From NCBI GenBank assembly GCA_019116365.1, contig DXBT01000025.1:62001-126000 (forward strand): a DNA stretch of 64,000 bases, in the 5' to 3' direction. The notes under the pieces are model-generated. The model was given only the letters and a program-made list of their open reading frames with translations. It did not search any database and was not told where the DNA came from. Positions within the stretch are counted from its first letter, which is position 1. Each line of letters opens with the position of its first letter. The position numbers and the translations under genes are program-made. Below are positions 45,877-53,085 of this stretch, in pieces. Source of the DNA: Barnesiella merdipullorum. GTDB lineage: Bacteria > Bacteroidota > Bacteroidia > Bacteroidales > Barnesiellaceae.

Positions 45877-46479
45877 ATGGTTTTGACCGAAAGTAATTAC
45901 GAAACCAGTCGCCGTGGAAGCATCGAGGTGATATGCGGCTCGATGTTCTCGGGTAAGACCGAAGAGCTGATACGCCGCCTGAAACGGGCTAAGATTGCCC
46001 GCCAGAAGGTCGAGATTTTCAAACCGGCCATCGATGTGCGCTACTCCGAGGAGAATATCGTTTCGCACGACAGTACTTCGATACTCTCTACCCCGGTAGA
46101 TAACTCGCACAGCATCCTGCTCATGGCCTCGGGGGTCGATGTGGTGGGTATTGACGAAGCCCAGTTTTTCGACGACGGCATCATCGAGGTTTGCTCCGAA
46201 CTGGCCAACAACGGTACCCGGGTGATTGTGGCCGGCCTCGACATGGATTTCCGCCGGGTCCCCTTCGGCCCCATGCCGGCGCTGCTGGCTATTGCCGACG
46301 ATGTGTACAAGGTACACGCCATCTGTGTGAAGTGTGGCCATCTGGCCAACTACTCCTACCGTTTGGTCGATAACGACAAACGGGTACTGCTGGGCGAGAA
46401 AAACGAGTATCAGCCCCTGTGCCGCCGTTGCTACCTGCAAGAGATACAGGAGCGCAAGGAGAGAGCTCACGAGGGGTAA
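45877..46479 (+). CDS. tdk: Thymidine kinase
   Basis: 200 residues. P-loop GSMFSGKTEELIRRL near residues 21-35, the DEAQFF motif in VVGIDEAQFFDDG, the lasso/substrate region FRRVPFGPMPALLAIAD, and structural zinc cysteines CVKC and CRRC toward the C-terminus. Type II thymidine kinase, phosphorylating thymidine to dTMP for salvage. Followed 53 nt later by the AI-2E-type permease gene. Confidence 0.96.
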   Translation: MVLTESNYETSRRGSIEVICGSMFSGKTEELIRRLKRAKIARQKVEIFKPAIDVRYSEENIVSHDSTSILSTPVDNSHSILLMASGVDVVGIDEAQFFDDGIIEVCSELANNGTRVIVAGLDMDFRRVPFGPMPALLAIADDVYKVHAICVKCGHLANYSYRLVDNDKRVLLGEKNEYQPLCRRCYLQEIQERKERAHEG

Positions 46480-46532
46480 ACCGTTGAGCCTCGCATTTGT
46501 TAGAAAGAATAAGTGTTCAAAAATCGATAGCT

Positions 46533-47690
46533 ATGACCGAACGCCAGCCATATACCTTCGACCGGGTCATCCGCATTTTGTTCGGGGCCGTTTTTGTCGT
46601 AGGTCTGTTTTATCTCATATACATCCTTCGTGGGGCGTTGCTCCCGTTTCTTGTGGCTTGGATTATTGCCTATATGCTCAATCCGCTGGTGGTGTATAAC
46701 AAGCGGGTGTTCAAGTTGAAGGGGCGCGTAGTTGCCATCGCTCTCACCTTTGTCGAAGTGCTGGTGACCCTTGGTCTGCTGGGTGTGCTGGTGGTGCCGT
46801 CGATTATCGACGAGATAGGGCTGTTGCGCCAGTTGTTGAGCGAGTATGTATATCAATCGTCGAGCATACCGTTTGTACCCGAGTCGGTGCACGATTTCAT
46901 CAAAAAGAATATCGACTTTGCCGAGCTGTCGGGGCTGCTCAGTCAAGAGCAATGGCTCTCGGTGATCAAGGAGAGTTTTTCGGGAGCCTGGGGGTTCATT
47001 ACCGGGTCGGTAGGCGAGATTATCAACATTGTGAGCTGGCTCATCGTGCTGCTTTATATCGTTTTCATTCTGCTCGATTATGACAAGATCTTGTCGGGAT
47101 TCCGGCGCATGATTCCGCAGAAGTATCGCCCCACGGTGCTTTCGATTGTCAACGATGTCGAGGTGAGCATGAACCGCTATTTCCGCGGACAGGCAGTCGT
47201 GGCCGGTCTGGTGGGAATACTCTTCTGTATCGGGTTCCTCATTGTAGGGTTGCCCATGGCTATCGTGCTGGGACTCTTCATCGGGTTGCTCAACATGGTA
47301 CCCTATCTGCAACTTGTCGGGTTCATCCCCACCATCCTGCTGTGTCTCGTTTCGGCATCGGAGACGGGGACCAACTTCTGGCTTCTCTTTGGGGCTTGTG
47401 TGCTGGTCTTTATCGTGGTGCAACTCATCGAAGATATCTTCATCGTACCGCGGGTGATGGGCAAGGTTACCGGGCTGAACCCCGCCATCATCTTGCTCTC
47501 GCTCTCGATTTGGGGCACGCTGCTCGGCTTTGTGGGTATGATTATCGCCTTGCCGCTCACTACGTTGTGCCTGTCGTATTACGAACGCTATGTAATAGGC
47601 AACGATCCGGAAACTCCGCCCCAGGCAGCGGCCGAAACGCCGGCCGATGAATCGGTATCTGGCAGGAAGGCAAAATCGGGGGAAGAGTAA
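46533..47690 (+). CDS. AI-2E family membrane transporter
   Basis: 385 residues from the ATG at 46533; upstream in-frame codons would add a non-conserved extension. About eight helices; a central amphipathic region and the family's C-terminal pattern VPRVMGKVTGLNPAIILLSL followed by GTLLGFVGMIIALPLTTL. The family includes Na+/H+ antiporters and putative AI-2 exporters, so the substrate is not known. Probably read with tdk or from its own unseen promoter. Confidence 0.88.
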   Translation: MTERQPYTFDRVIRILFGAVFVVGLFYLIYILRGALLPFLVAWIIAYMLNPLVVYNKRVFKLKGRVVAIALTFVEVLVTLGLLGVLVVPSIIDEIGLLRQLLSEYVYQSSSIPFVPESVHDFIKKNIDFAELSGLLSQEQWLSVIKESFSGAWGFITGSVGEIINIVSWLIVLLYIVFILLDYDKILSGFRRMIPQKYRPTVLSIVNDVEVSMNRYFRGQAVVAGLVGILFCIGFLIVGLPMAIVLGLFIGLLNMVPYLQLVGFIPTILLCLVSASETGTNFWLLFGACVLVFIVVQLIEDIFIVPRVMGKVTGLNPAIILLSLSIWGTLLGFVGMIIALPLTTLCLSYYERYVIGNDPETPPQAAAETPADESVSGRKAKSGEE

Positions 47691-47727
47691 AAAACTGCTC
47701 TTTAACATAAATTTGCGGAGGTATTGT

Positions 47728-47758
47728 TTTGTAAAGTCAAAAAATTGCATTACCTTTG
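47728..47758 (+). promoter_or_regulatory. Promoter of tRNA-Lys
   Basis: TTTG at 47728-47731, a 19-nt spacer and TACCTTTG at 47751-47758: an ideal Bacteroidota promoter, with the tRNA starting 30 nt downstream. Confidence 0.8.
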
Positions 47759-47787
47759 CATCGCTTTTCCAAAAAGCACCAAGGTTA

Positions 47788-47860
47788 GATTCGCTAGCTC
47801 AGCTGGTAGAGCACAACACTTTTAATGTTGGGGTCCTGGGTTCGAGCCCCAGGCGGATCA
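47788..47860 (+). tRNA. tRNA-Lys (anticodon UUU)
   Basis: 73 nt that fold as a complete cloverleaf: acceptor GATTCGC with GCGGATC, D-stem GCTC/GAGC, anticodon stem CAACA/TGTTG with loop CTTTTAA (anticodon TTT), T-stem CTGGG/CCCAG with loop TTCGAGC, discriminator A. The 3' CCA is not encoded (CCG follows). Confidence 0.95.
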
Positions 47861-47867
47861 CCGAAAG

Positions 47868-47907
47868 AAAAGCGACCACCTCAATGAGGCGGTCGCTTTT
47901 CTTTTAT
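47868..47907 (+). terminator. Terminator after tRNA-Lys
   Basis: Stem AAAAGCGACC(A)CCTC / GAGG(C)GGTCGCTTTT with one mismatch and AAT loop, followed by CTTTT. It lies 8 nt beyond the tRNA. The rest of 47691-48040 holds no gene besides the tRNA and its signals. Confidence 0.85.
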
Positions 47908-48040
47908 ATCCTCTCTTCTTCTGTCTCAGATGGTGAGTGTGGCTCAACGTAAAAAATGAGGGATTCGTAGGACTATAAAAAGGCCCCGGGCCCTGCGGTG
48001 ATGCAAGGGCTCGGGGAGTGCTTGTAAATGAAGAGGGTAA

Positions 48041-48580
48041 TCAGAATTTGTCGGCCAGGGCAGCAGCCTGTTTGCAACCGTCGGTGTGGTCGATGTCGCC
48101 GACGTTGAGTACGCCGGGGATGAGGACTTCGCCTACCATCTCCCATTGCAGCAGGGCGGCGGTGCGCTCCATGGGGATGCGTACACCATCCAGCACGGTG
48201 GTATCGTCTTCTTCGCAGTAGGCAATCAAGGCCCATTTCTTGCCGGCTACCTCTTTGCCGCCCACGACGAGCGAGAAGAGGCGGTCGATAGCTCCTTTAA
48301 TCTGTGCGGGTATCGAATACCAATAGACTGGCATGGTGAATACCACGGCATCGGCCTCGAGAAAGGCGGGGGCGATGTCATTGAAATCGTCGTCGAACGA
48401 GCAGGCTTTGCCCGTTTTGTAACAGGTCATGCAGGCGTGGCAGCCGCCTATCTTCAGGAAGGCGGCATCGAAGCGACGTATCGTGTGGCCCCGTTGCTCG
48501 GCTTCGTGGATGAAGGCATCGGTCATGGCAAAGCTGTTGCCGTTTTTGCGGGGGCTCCCGGTGATGACTACTATTTTCAT
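48041..48580 (-). CDS. Iron-sulfur flavoprotein / NADPH-dependent FMN reductase family
   Basis: 179 residues. Flavodoxin-like fold: phosphate loop ITGSPRKNGNSFAM at the N-terminus, a compact cysteine motif CX2CX2CX6C (Cys47, 50, 53, 60) typical of iron-sulfur flavoproteins, and FTMPVYWYSIPAQIKGAIDRLF. Likely binds FMN and a 4Fe-4S cluster and transfers electrons in oxidative or electrophile stress. It lies 17 nt after the NTF2-like gene and probably answers to the divergent HxlR regulator. Confidence 0.88.
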   Translation of the reverse strand: MKIVVITGSPRKNGNSFAMTDAFIHEAEQRGHTIRRFDAAFLKIGGCHACMTCYKTGKACSFDDDFNDIAPAFLEADAVVFTMPVYWYSIPAQIKGAIDRLFSLVVGGKEVAGKKWALIAYCEEDDTTVLDGVRIPMERTAALLQWEMVGEVLIPGVLNVGDIDHTDGCKQAAALADKF

Positions 48581-48597
48581 GGTTGTTTTCTCCTTTC

Positions 48598-48981
48598 TTA
48601 TTGTTGAATGGTATTGGAATTCTGGTTATAGGCTTTGGCCACGCACTTCCACTCGCCGTCGATTTTCAGCAGAAGCAGATAGTCGGTAAAGTCGATGCGT
48701 CCGCCCCACTTCTCCTCGAGCACCCGCACGACGGCCACCGTCTCTTCGAGAGCCACAATGTCGATGCGGGCATCGAAGTCGTGGCCGGCTCCCACCGTAT
48801 CGACGTTGTGATAGAACTGCTCGATAGAGCCGTGTTCCAGTTTCCCGTCCAGGAAGCCGAAGAGAACGGCTTCATCGACAAACAACTCTTTGGCATAGCG
48901 GCTGTTGCCCTCTGCCACACTCTTGACAAACTTCATGGCAGCTGCTTCGACTGCCTTGTACTCTGCAATACTTGCTCTCAT
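48598..48981 (-). CDS. NTF2-like (SnoaL-type) small protein
   Basis: 127 residues. The pattern of an N-terminal helix (EYKAVEAAAMKFVKSVAEGN), a short conserved loop and a curved sheet ending LLLLKIDGEWKCVAKAYNQ fits the nuclear-transport-factor-2-like superfamily, as in SnoaL or DUF4440 proteins. Catalytic role not determinable. First gene of a two-gene minus-strand operon with the iron-sulfur flavoprotein, divergent from hxlR-type regulator at 49138. Confidence 0.82.
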   Translation of the reverse strand: MRASIAEYKAVEAAAMKFVKSVAEGNSRYAKELFVDEAVLFGFLDGKLEHGSIEQFYHNVDTVGAGHDFDARIDIVALEETVAVVRVLEEKWGGRIDFTDYLLLLKIDGEWKCVAKAYNQNSNTIQQ

Positions 48982-49007
48982 AATGGGTTGGTTTTATTTG
49001 GTTGAGG

Positions 49008-49039
49008 CAAAGCTATGGGGTAATCGCGGTTTTTACAAG
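49008..49039 (-). promoter_or_regulatory. Promoter of the NTF2-flavoprotein operon
   Basis: Minus-strand TAGCTTTG (49015-49008) with CTTG (49039-49036) 20 nt upstream. The -33 end touches the tandem operator candidate at 49038-49078. Confidence 0.6.
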
Positions 49040-49078
49040 TACCGTAAAATTATTCGAGTACTGAAAAATTTTTCGGTA
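49038..49078. promoter_or_regulatory. Candidate HxlR operator: tandem 19-bp repeats with palindrome
   Basis: Two adjacent 19-bp units beginning AGTACCG and AGTACTG and ending TTCG (49038-49056, 49057-49075) match at 16 of 19 positions. The second, with the following GTA, forms the near-perfect palindrome TACTGAAAAATTTTTCGGTA (49059-49078). The site lies between the divergent promoters, where a dimeric winged-helix HxlR protein would be expected to bind. Confidence 0.6.
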
Positions 49079-49102
49079 TGCCACTCTTTCGGGGAGTATG
49101 TG

Positions 49103-49110
49103 TACATTTG
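49103..49110 (+). promoter_or_regulatory. -7 box of the HxlR-family gene
   Basis: TACATTTG, 27 nt upstream of the start codon; the -33 position falls at the edge of the tandem operator, consistent with autoregulation. Confidence 0.5.
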
Positions 49111-49137
49111 TGACTGTAACCAGAAAGGAGTGCGATT

Positions 49138-49485
49138 ATGTATGAGCGTAAAATACCTGTCGATTTGGATTGTCCCTTGCGGCTGACCATGAGTCTGATC
49201 GACTCGAAGTGGAAATCGTGTATTTTGGACGAACTCCGCTACCGGTCGATGCGTCCCAGCGAACTGCACAAGGCGTTGCCCGAAGCTACCCCGCGGGTAC
49301 TCGACTTGCAGTTGAAAGAGCTGGTCGAGGATGGCCTGGTCGAAAAGACCATCTATGCCGAGTTGCCGCCACGTTCGCAATACTCCATCACGCCGTTGGG
49401 TATGACCTTGATTCCTATTATCGATGCCATGCTCGAGTGGGGCACGAAAAACAAAGCGCTGTTTGAGCGGAAGTATGGCAAGTGA
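49138..49485 (+). CDS. HxlR-family transcriptional regulator
   Basis: 115 residues. Winged helix-turn-helix of the HxlR/DUF24 type: PLRLTMSLIDSKWKSCILDE, RPSELHK-like as MRPSELHKALPEATPRVLDLQ (in part: PSELHKALPEATPRVL), the wing EDGLVEKTIYAELPPRSQYS and TPLGMTLIPII. One N-terminal Cys (about residue 12) could be a redox or electrophile sensor as in YodB/HypR relatives. Divergent from the NTF2-flavoprotein operon, with a tandem operator between, so control of that operon is inferred. Confidence 0.9.
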   Translation: MYERKIPVDLDCPLRLTMSLIDSKWKSCILDELRYRSMRPSELHKALPEATPRVLDLQLKELVEDGLVEKTIYAELPPRSQYSITPLGMTLIPIIDAMLEWGTKNKALFERKYGK

Positions 49486-49532
49486 TTCCAGCCGTGTTTC
49501 GATTGACCGTATTCTGCCTTTATGGAATTACA

Positions 49533-49605
49533 GGAGTCGGTTCGGGATAATCAAACTCGAAATTTCATTTCGGTTTGCTTCTCCTCTCACCTTTCGCTAT
49601 CTTTG
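49533..49605 (+). repeat. Dispersed promoter repeat, copy C (promoter of crcB)
   Basis: Begins GGAGTCGGTTCGGGATAATC, holds the palindrome CGAAAT-TTC-ATTTCG (49558-49572) and ends CTCACCTTTCGCTATCTTTG. TTTG at 49574-49577, a 20-nt spacer and TATCTTTG at 49598-49605 form a full promoter immediately before the fluoride riboswitch. Confidence 0.85.
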
Positions 49606-49665
49606 CCCCGGCTATGGGATTAGCCTTTAACCGCCTTTATGTGCTGATGATCCCTACTTGAGATA
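49606..49665 (+). ncRNA. Fluoride riboswitch (crcB motif)
   Basis: The core matches the crcB RNA: hairpin GGCT-AT-GGGATT-AGCC (49610-49624), the following TTTAAC, and GCTGATGATCCCTAC (49643-49657). The loop GGGAT can form the typical pseudoknot with ATCCC. The middle hairpin (49632-49643) is weak and short. It starts only a few bases after the -7 box, so it would be the very 5' end of the transcript, and it precedes crcB, the classical fluoride-exporter target. Confidence 0.85.
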
Positions 49666-49685
49666 CAATAATAAAATGACATTTT

Positions 49686-50063
49686 ATGCTGAAGACATTA
49701 CTGATTGTAGGGGCTGGCAGTTTTACCGGAGGGATACTGCGTTATCTCCTGTCTAAGGTCGTGCAAAACTGGGGTTTCCACTCTTTCCCGGCCGGAACTT
49801 TTTTGGTGAATATACTGGGTTGCCTGGCTATAGGTCTCTTTTACGGGCTGTTTGAGCGGAGCAACCTGATGAATGTGAATTTGCGCCTGTTCCTCACCGT
49901 GGGGCTGTGCGGTGGCTTTACCACCTTTTCGACGTTTATCAACGAGAGTTTCCAGATGATTAAGGATGCCAACTTCTTTTACCTTTCTATCTATGTGGGT
50001 ATGAGTCTATTGGTCGGGCTCTTTATGGTCTATTTGGGATACTCTCTCATAAAATGGTTGTGA
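49686..50063 (+). CDS. crcB: Fluoride exporter CrcB/Fluc
   Basis: 125 residues with four membrane helices. Conserved Fluc features: GAGSFTGGILRYLLS at the N-terminus, GTFLVNILGCLAIGLFYG with the pore Asn, and GLCGGFTTFSTFINE, the Phe-box/Na+-site region. Dual-topology dimer exporting fluoride. It lies downstream of a fluoride riboswitch and 1 nt before the DUF190 gene. Confidence 0.96.
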   Translation: MLKTLLIVGAGSFTGGILRYLLSKVVQNWGFHSFPAGTFLVNILGCLAIGLFYGLFERSNLMNVNLRLFLTVGLCGGFTTFSTFINESFQMIKDANFFYLSIYVGMSLLVGLFMVYLGYSLIKWL

Positions 50064-50064
50064 T

Positions 50065-50424
50065 ATGGATTTGGGAAAAACGTATAAGGTGTTGCGTATC
50101 TATTTGAGCAATACCGATAAGGCAGATCATGCGTCGGCCTATGAAACGATAGCATATAAGGCCAAGCAGTTTGGACTGGCCGGGGCCACAGTCTATAAGG
50201 GGATTATGGGCTATGGTGCCAGTAGTGAATTGAATCCGGTCAAGTTTTGGGAGCTAATCGAAAAGGTGCCGGTTATCGTCGAGTTTGTGGATGAGGCTTG
50301 CCAGATAGAGGCCTTTGTCGAGCAGGTGACTCCGTGGCTCGAATCGTTGCCCAAGGGTTGCTTGGTTACCTGCCAGGATACGGCGGTACTCTTCCTGAAA
50401 AAGGGAAAGTCTGCCGTTGAGTAG
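50065..50424 (+). CDS. DUF190 family protein
   Basis: 119 residues. The DUF190 family has a small PII-like fold and commonly neighbours crcB; here KVLRIYLSN, AYETIAYKAKQFGLAGATVYKGIMGYG and LPKGCLVTCQDTAVLFL are typical. It begins 1 nt after crcB and thus belongs to the fluoride-responsive unit; it may modulate the exporter. Its stop codon lies in the loop of a following hairpin. Confidence 0.9.
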   Translation: MDLGKTYKVLRIYLSNTDKADHASAYETIAYKAKQFGLAGATVYKGIMGYGASSELNPVKFWELIEKVPVIVEFVDEACQIEAFVEQVTPWLESLPKGCLVTCQDTAVLFLKKGKSAVE

Positions 50425-50437
50425 CAACGGCAGACTT
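50407..50437. terminator. Bidirectional terminator candidate between DUF190 and permease genes
   Basis: Perfect 13-bp stem AAGTCTGCCGTTG / CAACGGCAGACTT with loop AGTAG. On the minus strand it is followed by TCCCTTTTTC, a better T-tract than on the plus strand, so it mainly serves the minus-strand permease operon. Confidence 0.65.
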
Positions 50438-50481
50438 GGTGAACGGGGAATATTATACTCGTCTCCTTTTGTAAACGGCGA

Positions 50482-51450
50482 TTACAGAATGGCGTTGAAC
50501 AGATATCCCGAGAGGATGATGATGAGGGTGACTACCCCGAAGAAGATACCGATAAGTCGCCAGGACATCACCTTTTTCAGCAGGGTAGCTTCGGGTAGCG
50601 ATAGCCCTACGACGGCCATCATGAAGGCCAGGGCGGTGCCGATGGGTATGCCTTTGGCTACAAACACTTCGATGATGGGTACGATACCGGCGGCGTTGGC
50701 ATACATGGGCACGGCCAGCAGTACCGAAAGCGGCACGGCCCATACATTGTCGCGCGACAGGTAGTGCTCAAAAAATCCTTCGGGCACATAGCCATGCATG
50801 AAAGCTCCTATGCCTATACCTATGATGATATAGAGGAGCACACCTTTTACAATGCTCCAAGCCTCGCGCAGGATGGATGGCAGTCGTTTTACAAAGGGGG
50901 TGTGTTCGCGTTCCCAGGTGTTGAAGTCGGCCGATGCGTTCTGTTGTATCTGTCTTACCCAGTCACTCAGATAGGGCTCGAGTTTCATCCGGCCCAGTAC
51001 GAACCCTCCGATCATTCCCAACAGGATGCCGCTCACCACATAGATGAGGGTGATGCGCAACCCGAAGGTGCCGAGAAACATGGCCACGGCTACTTCGTTG
51101 ACCAGTGGCGAGGTGATGAGGAAAGCAAAGGTGACTCCCAGGGGAATACCTCCCTTGACGAATCCGATGAAGAGCGGTATCGACGAGCAGGAGCAAAAGG
51201 GTGTGATGGCTCCGAAGAGTGACGCAAAAAGATATTGGAGTCCGTAGAGCCGGTGCGAGGTGAGGTAGTTGCGCAGCCTCTCGATGGGGAAGTAGGCATT
51301 GACGATGCCCATAATTACACTGATGAGGAAGAGCAGCAGGACAATCTTTATCGAATCGTAGATGAAGAAGTTGAGGGCACTCCCGAGTGCAGTATCGGCA
51401 CTCAATCCCAGTAACCCGTATATTAGCCAGTCGGCCAGTTGTTGAATCAT
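50482..51450 (-). CDS. ArsP_1/UPF0718-family permease
   Basis: 322 residues from the ATG at 51450; an upstream TTG at 51486 lies inside the operator and is unlikely. About eight helices; family motifs YLFASLFGAITPFCSCSSIPLFIGF with the Cys-rich CSCSS and TSPLVNEVAVAMFLGTFG, and YANAAGIVPIIEVFVAKGIP. Relatives (ArsP and SO_0444-type) export organoarsenicals or metals. With ArsR and a CXXC thioredoxin-like protein, a metal(loid) efflux role is inferred. Confidence 0.88.
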   Translation of the reverse strand: MIQQLADWLIYGLLGLSADTALGSALNFFIYDSIKIVLLLFLISVIMGIVNAYFPIERLRNYLTSHRLYGLQYLFASLFGAITPFCSCSSIPLFIGFVKGGIPLGVTFAFLITSPLVNEVAVAMFLGTFGLRITLIYVVSGILLGMIGGFVLGRMKLEPYLSDWVRQIQQNASADFNTWEREHTPFVKRLPSILREAWSIVKGVLLYIIIGIGIGAFMHGYVPEGFFEHYLSRDNVWAVPLSVLLAVPMYANAAGIVPIIEVFVAKGIPIGTALAFMMAVVGLSLPEATLLKKVMSWRLIGIFFGVVTLIIILSGYLFNAIL

Positions 51451-51466
51451 GATAAATGAGAATATT

Positions 51467-51484
51467 GTTTGTAATAATACGAAC
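51467..51484. promoter_or_regulatory. ArsR-type operator site 1 (before permease)
   Basis: GTTTG-N8-CGAAC inside the longer inverted repeat ATTGTTTGT-AATAAT-ACGAACAAT (51464-51487). It matches sites 2 and 3 in arm sequence and spacing. Confidence 0.65.
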
Positions 51485-51524
51485 AATTAAGCTAAAAAAA
51501 TTATATATAGAAAAGGTATTGGGG

Positions 51525-51785
51525 TTAATCTTTATCCAGCATCTCGGTATGGAGGAATCGGGTGAGGATAGCTTTAATTTCGTCGGTCGATATTTTGCCT
51601 TTGGCAACCACCTTGCCGTCCACGACGAGGGCGGGGAGTGTCATCACATTGTAAGCCATGATTTTTATCAGGTCCTCTTCTTTGGTGAGGGTGGCCGATA
51701 TTCCCAGTTCATTGACTACCTGTTCTACTCGTTCATACAAAGCTTTGCATCCGGCACAGCCGGTTCCTAAAATTTTAATTTCCAT
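51525..51785 (-). CDS. Thioredoxin-like small redox-active disulfide protein
   Basis: 86 residues: EIKILGTGCAGCKALYERV with active-site C10-A-G-C13, then a short thioredoxin-fold with cis-Pro in MTLPALVVDGKVV. Resembles 'redox-active disulfide protein 2'. Such proteins accompany ArsP-type permeases and may reduce or hand over the metalloid. It lies 74 nt upstream of the permease start and 72 nt after arsR. Confidence 0.9.
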   Translation of the reverse strand: MEIKILGTGCAGCKALYERVEQVVNELGISATLTKEEDLIKIMAYNVMTLPALVVDGKVVAKGKISTDEIKAILTRFLHTEMLDKD

Positions 51786-51812
51786 CTTGGTGATATTTAT
51801 AAGTTAAACGTA

Positions 51813-51830
51813 ATTCGCAAAACAACGAAC
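51813..51830. promoter_or_regulatory. ArsR-type operator site 2 (before thioredoxin-like gene)
   Basis: ATTCG-N8-CGAAC, the same arms and 8-nt spacer as sites 1 and 3; the spacer read on the minus strand, TTGTTTTG, is one mismatch from a -7 box. Confidence 0.55.
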
Positions 51831-51857
51831 AATAAAATTAAAAAAATCGGGAGGCTG

Positions 51858-52187
51858 TTATCTACAGCATTTCCCCGACGAGGCGACGCACTGCTCGAAG
51901 AATTCTCCGAAGAGTTGGCGGGCTCTTTCCCAGTTCTGGCGGTTGATGCAGTATCGCACTTTGGGGGTCTCGACTTCGCCTTGGATGAGGCCCGCCTCCT
52001 TGAGCTCCTTGAGGTGTTGCGACACGGTAGCTTTAGCGATTGGTAATTCTTCGTGAATATCGCCGAAGTAACAGGTCTCTTGTTGGGCCAGGAAATGCAG
52101 GATGGCTATCCGGGCCGGATGTCCCAGTGCCTTGGCATATCGGGCCAATTGCTCTTGGGTGGGGGTATAGTCTCTCTTCTCGTCCAT
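51858..52187 (-). CDS. ArsR-family transcriptional repressor
   Basis: 109 residues from the ATG at 52187 (an upstream start would run through the promoter). Winged helix with ARYAKALGHPARIAILHFLA and the recognition helix region LPIAKATVSQHLKELKEAGL. Cysteines at 39, 100, 107 and 108 (C-terminal SSGKCCR) could bind As(III) or a soft metal. Encoded ahead of the thioredoxin-like and permease genes on the same strand and controlled by an operator that covers its own -7 box. Confidence 0.92.
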   Translation of the reverse strand: MDEKRDYTPTQEQLARYAKALGHPARIAILHFLAQQETCYFGDIHEELPIAKATVSQHLKELKEAGLIQGEVETPKVRYCINRQNWERARQLFGEFFEQCVASSGKCCR

Positions 52188-52200
52188 GCGGTAAATAATT

Positions 52201-52236
52201 GTTCGCAAATATACGAACATTGTGTGAACGTACAAA
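52201..52236 (-). promoter_or_regulatory. arsR promoter with enclosed operator (site 3)
   Basis: Minus-strand TTTG (52236-52233), a 19-nt spacer and TATATTTG (52213-52206). The -7 box is exactly the 8-nt spacer of the inverted repeat GTTCG-N8-CGAAC (52201-52218), so a bound repressor would cover the promoter. Confidence 0.75.
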
Positions 52237-52454
52237 ATCTTGAGCTTTTTTTTTAGAAATTTGTGTAGGGCAGTTACTCCGAATGAACAGTGTGTAGGTG
52301 ATGGATGTTTCTATGAAATGAGGTTTTGGTGCGGTTGCTAAAGGGTGGAGTCAGGGTGTTTGTATCTTGACAGAGGCTCGAGTTGGGAGCTGCTGTGGCC
52401 AGTTGAAAACAAACAGTAAAAAGTCATAAAAATAAATAGACCGGTTGCCTTTGT
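52237..52454. other. Intergenic stretch without recognised gene
   Basis: Between the arsR promoter and the next promoter I see no reading frame of note, no convincing hairpin and no RNA family. One T-run (CTTTTTTTT near 52243-52252) lacks a stem. Confidence 0.5.
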
Positions 52455-52486
52455 TTTGGCAGTGGTTTGTGAATGAACTATTTTTG
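52455..52486 (+). promoter_or_regulatory. Promoter of the flavodoxin-like gene pair
   Basis: TTTG at 52455-52458, a 20-nt spacer and TATTTTTG at 52479-52486; the first start codon lies 86 nt downstream. Confidence 0.7.
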
Positions 52487-52572
52487 CTCCCCTCTTTGGG
52501 GCGTTATTTAGAATTGATATAAACTCGGCCGGTAAGATTGCTGTGGAAAATTGACCTTTAAAACGATTGATT

Positions 52573-53085
52573 ATGAAACTGATAATGTGTGACCGACCTA
52601 TTCAAGTGAACATTCGAGACAATTCGGATATAAAGTATATCGACTTGTCTTCGCTGAAGATTGCCAACTGCACCGGCTGTTTTGGCTGCTGGACCCGCAC
52701 GCCCGGTAAGTGTGTGATGCGCGACGATGCCACCCGGGTCTATCCCTATATCGCGGCCAGCGACACGGTGCTCTATGTGAGCCGTGTGAAGTATGGCGGG
52801 TATGACTCGGTGATGAAGCGTATGCTCGAGCGTGCTATCCCTGTGCAACAGGCTTTTATTCGCATTTTCAAGAACGAGACGCATCATGTGCAGCGTGCCG
52901 TGGTGCCCAAGCGGGCGACGATTGTGGCCTATGGCGATATCGATGCCGAGGAGCGAGCTCTCTTTGAGAAGCTGGTGGCCCGCAATGCGAGCAATATGAG
53001 TTTTGAGAGCCATGAGGTGGTGTTTACCCCCGAGGCCGAATTGGATGATTGTGTAAAAAAGATTGTGGAGCGATGGAACGGATAA
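52573..53085 (+). CDS. Flavodoxin-fold protein with iron-sulfur-flavoprotein cysteine motif
   Basis: 170 residues from the ATG at 52573. The motif CX2CX2CX7C (Cys33, 36, 39, 47 in ANCTGCFGCWTRTPGKC) resembles iron-sulfur flavoproteins, followed by AASDTVLYVSRVKYGGYDSV where family members have the P-V-Y-W loop. The N-terminal phosphate-binding GSPR loop of the family is missing (MKLIMCDRPIQVNIRDN instead), so flavin binding is uncertain. Its last 13 bases overlap the next gene. Confidence 0.8.
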   Translation: MKLIMCDRPIQVNIRDNSDIKYIDLSSLKIANCTGCFGCWTRTPGKCVMRDDATRVYPYIAASDTVLYVSRVKYGGYDSVMKRMLERAIPVQQAFIRIFKNETHHVQRAVVPKRATIVAYGDIDAEERALFEKLVARNASNMSFESHEVVFTPEAELDDCVKKIVERWNG

